Origin: Bacteroidia bacterium
Lineage (GTDB): Bacteria > Bacteroidota > Bacteroidia > Bacteroidales > Paludibacteraceae
Direction: 5' to 3'
Length of the DNA stretch: 64,000 bases
Assembly (NCBI GenBank): GCA_021152555.1
Contig: JAGKVE010000003.1
Span: forward strand, 1 to 64,000
The notes under the pieces were generated by a model. That model had not been told where the DNA came from. It saw only the letters and a list, made by a program, of their open reading frames with translations, and did no database searches. The translations under genes were made by a program, and so were the position numbers. This document shows positions 60,626 through 64,000 of this stretch, piece by piece. The number at the start of each line of letters is the position of its first letter. Positions within the stretch are counted from its first letter, which is position 1.

Positions 60626-60634
60626 TTGTGGCTG

Positions 60635-60666
60635 CCAAGGTACGGCAAAAATCGGAAATATACAAA
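60635..60666 (-). promoter_or_regulatory. Damaged promoter of the hydrolase remnant
   Basis: Minus strand: TTTG at 60666-60663, a 20-base spacer and TACCTTGG at 60642-60635. The context GTACCTTGGCAGCC differs from the consensus TACCTTTGCAGCC by one T-to-G change. Confidence 0.6.
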
Positions 60667-60713
60667 TAAATCTCTCCTTTTTTTGCTTTTTATGAACTTT
60701 TCGAACCCAAAAA

Positions 60714-60745
60714 TTTGCAAATCTTAATTTTTTTGTGTATCTTTG
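60714..60745 (+). promoter_or_regulatory. Promoter of the 60858 gene
   Basis: TTTG at 60714-60717, a 20-base spacer and TATCTTTG at 60738-60745. The leader is about 105 bases and holds a hairpin CGATGG/CCATCG at about 60768-60791. Confidence 0.8.
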
Positions 60746-60857
60746 CACTCAAATACGAGGCCTTATCGATGGTGCTTTATGCTCCCATCGTACCAATCCT
60801 AGACTTTGTCTAATATAATATTATCATAATCGGCATAAAATCAACAACTTATAAGCC

Positions 60858-61622
60858 ATGTCGCAACACTTGAAAACACGCGTAATTAACCGTTTGAAGT
60901 CCACTTTTGCCTCTTTTGAACAACTTCCTGCGGTGTCTGCTCCTCATTCACGAGGCGTACGCTATTTCCGTGTTTGCGAAACGCTCAACGCCCTCTCTGG
61001 AGCGATGGATAGCGTAGCAGAAGGCCGCAAGTACAAAAAACGCATCGTCGTGCGCCCGTCCCGTTTCCGCAAAGGGCTCTTTGAACTCTATACCTACCAT
61101 TTCCCGAAACACTGGTCCGCGGCCTGCGTGGCAAACCGGGAACTGATCAAAGAGGCGCAGCGGCTGGCGCACGCTGTCGAACGTGACCACTCGTTGGCGG
61201 CGTTGGAGTGGCGTGTCAAGTTCTTGCATCAGTTATATACACTGCCGGTCTGGTACAAAGGAAAGGGCAGTGTGCCGGTGGAAAAACGAAGGTATCCGCA
61301 TTTCTACTCGTACGTGTTCGCAACTATCTACTGCGCCCTTAGAGCCGAGGCTAAAGGAGAGGACGTGAAAAAAGAACTGACACAGGAACAAACACAAACA
61401 CAAACTCAGGAAAACGTTACGTTCGAACCTGTACTCCTTAATAATCCCGCACGTACGCGCGTGATAAGCCGCCGGCTCGTCATAAAATGCCAAAAACAAG
61501 AAAAAAGACTAAAAAATGAATTTTTTTTCAAAAATATTTGGTCATGTCAAAAAAAAGCAGTACTTTTGCACGCTTTTTCGTCGGAACGAGGTTTAAGTAT
61601 GCTGAATTCCCTCGGGACGTAA
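60858..61622 (+). CDS. Basic protein of unknown function overlapping the tRNA promoter
   Basis: A 254-residue protein with no recognised domain. The first 200 residues look genuine (RKYKKRIVVRPSRFRKGLFE, YTYHFPKHWSAACVANRELI, ALEWRVKFLHQLYTLPVWYK). A Gln/Thr run (TQEQTQTQTQE) follows. The last 45 residues are encoded by the A/T-rich stretch and the promoter of the tRNA cluster, so they are probably new coding sequence added after loss of an older stop codon. It has its own promoter and long leader. Could act on nucleic acid, given its high basic content; this is a guess. Confidence 0.65.
   Translation: MSQHLKTRVINRLKSTFASFEQLPAVSAPHSRGVRYFRVCETLNALSGAMDSVAEGRKYKKRIVVRPSRFRKGLFELYTYHFPKHWSAACVANRELIKEAQRLAHAVERDHSLAALEWRVKFLHQLYTLPVWYKGKGSVPVEKRRYPHFYSYVFATIYCALRAEAKGEDVKKELTQEQTQTQTQENVTFEPVLLNNPARTRVISRRLVIKCQKQEKRLKNEFFFKNIWSCQKKAVLLHAFSSERGLSMLNSLGT
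61537..61568 (+). promoter_or_regulatory. Promoter of the tRNA cluster
   Basis: TTTG at 61537-61540, a 20-base spacer with CATGTCAAAAAAAAGCAG and TACTTTTG at 61561-61568. It lies inside the 3' part of the preceding open frame. The leader to the first tRNA is about 150 bases. Confidence 0.85.
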
Positions 61623-61670
61623 ACCAAACTGCAAGTTGTTTGCGGACCGAAGAGCGGAGGCACAACTTGC
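61609..61670 (+). repeat. Dispersed repeat, copy B, with hairpin, in the tRNA leader
   Basis: CCCTCGGGACGTA (61609-61621) and TGCGGACCGAAGAGCG (61641-61656), the blocks also found at 55220-55263. A 9-bp stem GCAAGTTGT/ACAACTTGC (61631-61639 with 61662-61670) encloses the second block. Confidence 0.7.
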
Positions 61671-61727
61671 CTGTCCATTTAGCGGAGCGGTATGGACTAT
61701 CGCAATCTTGTTGCCGAACGCAAGTGC

Positions 61728-61803
61728 GCCTCTATAGCTCAGTTGGTAGAGCACTAGATTTGTAATCCAGCGGTCGTTGGTTCGAGTCCGACTAGAGGCT
61801 CCA
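61728..61803 (+). tRNA. tRNA-Thr (anticodon TGT)
   Basis: Acceptor GCCTCTA/TAGAGGC, D arm GCTC/GAGC, anticodon loop TTTGTAA, T arm GTTGG/CCGAC with TTCGAGT loop, discriminator T and an encoded CCA (61801-61803). The anticodon stem CTAGA/TCCAG has an A-C mismatch in its middle pair. Confidence 0.93.
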
Positions 61804-61841
61804 AAGCGAATAAGAAATTCGCGAGTGATCATTGAAAGAAA

Positions 61842-61923
61842 GGGTGTGTTCCAGAGTGGCCAAATGGGGCAGACTGTAAATCTGCTGTCTTCGACTTCGG
61901 TGGTTCGAATCCATCCGCACCCA
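61842..61923 (+). tRNA. tRNA-Tyr (anticodon GTA)
   Basis: 82 bases with acceptor GGGTGTG/CGCACCC, anticodon loop with GTA (AGACTGTAAATCT) and the long variable arm of class II tRNAs. The CCA end is not encoded. Confidence 0.94.
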
Positions 61924-62009
61924 CTGCGACATCGTCGCGCTTAAACGCGGAAGTCTTGTGCAAGGAGTGTGAATGCTTACATTCTCAACTTGATGCGGGC
62001 AAGACTCTC

Positions 62010-62035
62010 GCAAAAATCCGGAATTGGATTTTTGC
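62010..62035 (+). other. 10-bp hairpin abutting tRNA-Gly
   Basis: GCAAAAATCC (62010-62019) and GGATTTTTGC (62026-62035) enclose GGAATT. The right arm includes the first two bases of the tRNA-Gly, so the hairpin competes with its acceptor stem or marks a processing site. The rest of the 110-base gap after tRNA-Tyr has no gene. Confidence 0.65.
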
Positions 62036-62106
62036 GGAAATAGCTCAGTCGATAGAGCACTAGCCTTCCAAGCTGGGGGTCGCGGGTTTGAGTCCCGTTT
62101 TCCGCT
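62034..62106 (+). tRNA. tRNA-Gly (anticodon TCC)
   Basis: 73 bases: acceptor GCGGAAA/TTTCCGC, D arm GCTC/GAGC, anticodon loop CTTCCAA, T arm GCGGG/CCCGT with TTTGAGT loop, discriminator T. CCA is not encoded. Confidence 0.93.
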
Positions 62107-62141
62107 CATGAGAGACCTACCTCTCCTTAATAAAAGGAAAT

Positions 62142-62213
<72 letters not shown>

Positions 62214-62255
62214 CTGCGCTGCGCGCTAAACAGAAATGAAATAAAGGTAGGTCAA

Positions 62256-62280
62256 CGGTCAAACTTGACCGGCCTTTTTT
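62256..62280 (+). terminator. Terminator after the tRNA cluster
   Basis: CGGTCA/TGACCG stem with AACT loop, extended by GCC and followed by six T. It separates the tRNA cluster from tuf. Confidence 0.75.
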
Positions 62281-62309
62281 AAGTTAAAGAAACAATTAAA
62301 CAATTTTGT

Positions 62310-62325
62310 TTATTAACGTTAATAA
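62310..62325. promoter_or_regulatory. 16-bp palindrome in the tuf leader
   Basis: TTATTAACGTTAATAA, perfect, 16 bases upstream of the tuf start. No exact TAnnTTTG box is seen; the nearest is CAATTTTG at about 62301-62308. Possible operator or leader element. Confidence 0.45.
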
Positions 62326-62341
62326 AAATTAAAGAATTACT

Positions 62342-63529
62342 ATGGCAAAAGAAAAATTTGACCGTTCGAAACCGCACGTTAACATCGGTACCATCGGTCA
62401 CGTTGACCACGGAAAAACGACTCTGACCGCAGCTATTACTACTGTATTGGCAAAGAAAGGTCTTTCAGAGCAGCGTTCGTTCGATTCTATCGATAACGCT
62501 CCTGAGGAGAAAGAGCGTGGTATTACTATCAACACCGCTCACGTAGAGTATCAAACTGCTAACCGTCACTACGCACACGTAGACTGCCCGGGCCACGCTG
62601 ACTATGTAAAGAACATGGTTACCGGTGCCGCTCAGATGGATGGTGCAATCATCGTAGTTGCTGCAACTGATGGTCCTATGCCTCAGACCCGCGAGCACAT
62701 TCTGTTGGCTCGCCAAGTAAACGTACCGCGCCTGGTTGTATTTATGAACAAGTGCGATATGGTTGACGATCCTGAGATGCTCGACCTCGTTGAGATGGAG
62801 ATGCGTGAGCTGTTGAACTTCTATGATTTCGATGGTGACAACACTCCGGTTATCCGCGGTTCTGCTCTTGGTGCACTGAACGGTGTTCCTGAGTGGGAGG
62901 AGAAAGTTCTTGAGTTGATGGACGCTTGCGACAACTGGATCCAGTTGCCGGTACGTGCCATTGACAAACCGTTCCTGATGCCGGTTGAGGATGTATTCTC
63001 CATCACCGGTCGTGGTACTGTAGCAACGGGTCGTATCGAGACCGGTGTCATCAAAGTAGGTGACGAGGTTCAGCTGATCGGTCTGGGTGCTGAGGGTAAG
63101 AAATCTGTTGTAACCGGCGTTGAGATGTTCCGCAAACTGCTGGATCAAGGTGAGGCTGGTGATAACGTAGGTCTGCTCCTCCGTGGTATCGACAAAGATG
63201 AGGTTAAGCGTGGTATGGTATTGACTCACCCGGGTATGGTAAAACCGTACAGCGAGTTCAAGGCTTCGGTTTATATCCTGAAGAAAGAAGAGGGTGGTCG
63301 TCACACTCCGTTCCACAACCACTATCGTCCGCAGTTCTACATCCGTACTATGGATGTTACCGGTGAGATCACTCTGCCGGAAGGAACAGAGATGGTAATG
63401 CCGGGTGATAACCTCGAGATCCAAGTTAAGTTGATCTATCCGGTAGCTTGCTCTGAGGGTCTGCGCTTCGCTATCCGTGAGGGTGGTCGTACCGTAGGTT
63501 CTGGTCAGATTACCAAACTGATTGACTAA
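62342..63529 (+). CDS. tuf: Elongation factor Tu
   Basis: A 395-residue GTPase that brings aminoacyl-tRNA to the ribosome. G1 GHVDHGKTT, G3 DCPGHADY and G4 NKCD are intact, with the RGITINTAHVEY switch region and the C-terminal domains 2 and 3 (GRGTVATGRIETG, RHTPFHNHYRPQFYIRT). Strong codon bias fits high expression. The order tuf, tRNA-Trp, secE is the usual Bacteroidota arrangement. Confidence 0.99.
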   Translation: MAKEKFDRSKPHVNIGTIGHVDHGKTTLTAAITTVLAKKGLSEQRSFDSIDNAPEEKERGITINTAHVEYQTANRHYAHVDCPGHADYVKNMVTGAAQMDGAIIVVAATDGPMPQTREHILLARQVNVPRLVVFMNKCDMVDDPEMLDLVEMEMRELLNFYDFDGDNTPVIRGSALGALNGVPEWEEKVLELMDACDNWIQLPVRAIDKPFLMPVEDVFSITGRGTVATGRIETGVIKVGDEVQLIGLGAEGKKSVVTGVEMFRKLLDQGEAGDNVGLLLRGIDKDEVKRGMVLTHPGMVKPYSEFKASVYILKKEEGGRHTPFHNHYRPQFYIRTMDVTGEITLPEGTEMVMPGDNLEIQVKLIYPVACSEGLRFAIREGGRTVGSGQITKLID

Positions 63530-63582
63530 TAATCGCTAGTTTTCCTAGGAATCCTAGGAACCTAGACGGTCTAGTCTAAACC

Positions 63583-63611
63583 TGCTCGGGGTGTCGAGCC
63601 CCGAGCAATTT
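63583..63611 (+). terminator. Terminator after tuf
   Basis: TGCTCGGGG (63583-63591) pairs with CCCCGAGCA (63599-63607) around TGTCGAG, followed by ATTTT. It may partly end tuf transcription just before tRNA-Trp. Confidence 0.7.
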
Positions 63612-63612
63612 T

Positions 63613-63683
63613 ACGGAAGTCCTCCAATGGTAGGAGAGCGGTCTCCAAAACCGTCAATGTGGGTTCGATTCCTGCCTTCCGTG
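63613..63683 (+). tRNA. tRNA-Trp (anticodon CCA)
   Basis: 71 bases: acceptor ACGGAAG/CTTCCGT, anticodon stem GCGGT/ACCGT with loop CTCCAAA, T loop TTCGATT, discriminator G. Placed between tuf and secE. The 198 bases that follow hold no gene but several TTTG/CAAAC near-repeats. Confidence 0.93.
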
Positions 63684-63881
63684 CTAAGAACAATCGGGGT
63701 GTTTGAGTGTTTGTGGGTTTGAAAGTTCAAACAATGTCAAACAAGTACCAAACAAAAACGAAAGTTCTCTGTTACATGACATAGCTTCCGATTCGACTTT
63801 AACACCCGTTAGAGCCGGATTGTTGCCGCGGAATAGCGTTGAAGAAATAAACAAGACAAGAATACTAAAAAATCTACTAAT

Positions 63882-64000
63882 ATGGCTTTTGTAGAAAACG
63901 TTAAAGAATCGTACAACGAACTGGTTCACAAGACAAGTTGGCCAACCCGCAAGGAACTGGCGCAAAGTGCTGTGATAGTATTGATTGCTTCCATAATACT
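63882..64000 (+). CDS. secE: Preprotein translocase subunit SecE (partial)
   Basis: Only the first 39 residues are inside the window. They match Bacteroidota SecE: MAFVENVKESYNELVHKTSW followed by PTRKELAQSAVIVLIASII, the conserved TSWPTRKEL block before the membrane helix. SecE stabilises SecY in the translocon. The rest lies beyond the window edge. Confidence 0.93.
   Translation, partial: MAFVENVKESYNELVHKTSWPTRKELAQSAVIVLIASII

Noticed and set aside
63703..63894. 63-codon open frame between tRNA-Trp and secE
   Set aside because: No domain, overlaps the secE start, and lies in a short-repeat leader region.

Overview
The window is one stretch of a chromosome from a member of the Bacteroidales (Bacteroidota). 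Many transcription units start from the Bacteroidota-type promoter, a TTTG/YTTG box, a spacer of 19-20 bases and TAnnTTTG. Start codons lie only about 10-30 bases beyond and Shine-Dalgarno sequences are mostly lacking. The gene content fits: an Rnf operon led by an RseC-like gene, a type IX secretion C-terminal domain, DUF6242, PCMD, DUF3127, DUF3467 and DUF5686 proteins, peptidase M49, and the order tuf / tRNA-Trp / secE. I cannot name a genus.

Layout. 1-11.5 kb: tamB, then on the minus strand a ftsK-lolA-trxB-pnp unit. 11.6-17 kb: rseC-rnfBCDGEA, with an RnfB that lacks its ferredoxin domains. 17.3-26.9 kb: a block of secreted proteins (two multidomain endonuclease I proteins, an InlB-repeat protein, a short protein with a type IX sorting domain, and an outer-membrane barrel). 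27-31.6 kb: an EPSP synthase/glycosyltransferase fusion, an M49 peptidase lipoprotein and an internally deleted galactokinase remnant. 31.6-45.5 kb: housekeeping genes (ddl, prenyl synthase, 5-FTHF cyclo-ligase, pgk, DUF3127, phosphoesterase, recO, rpmH, rbfA, lolC/E-like permease, xerD, DUF5686). 45.5-54.9 kb: hexuronate catabolism (uxaC, kdgK, eda, exuT) interrupted by a 47.2-51.4 kb accessory island holding a RhuM-Fic/nuclease module and a REP-associated transposase with its REP elements. 54.9-64 kb: pspC, aroC, PCMD protein, glycosyltransferase, DUF3467, nucleoside phosphorylase, a hydrolase pseudogene, four clustered tRNA genes, tuf, tRNA-Trp and the start of secE.

The most striking observation is in the secreted block. 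Three proteins end with the first half of a divergent InlB B-repeat (pattern TITAT-S/T-DDD..GT). The next two proteins in the operon begin, right after their signal peptides, with the missing second half (pattern VNCG...L.ATP...YHFVEW). Only the last of them carries a type IX sorting domain. This suggests a set of secreted proteins that could assemble by split-domain complementation onto one shared surface anchor. This is inference and is untested.

A second theme is repeat invasion. Heptanucleotide arrays run almost exactly from stop codon to start codon in the rnf and eda-exuT operons and also sit in frame inside conserved genes. Arrays of 10-11 bp units lie in four intergenic regions, 16-bp units and GGGAAGG palindromes lie inside aroA, and REP palindromes lie inside the transposase gene. 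Two divergent promoter pairs are built on shared palindromes.
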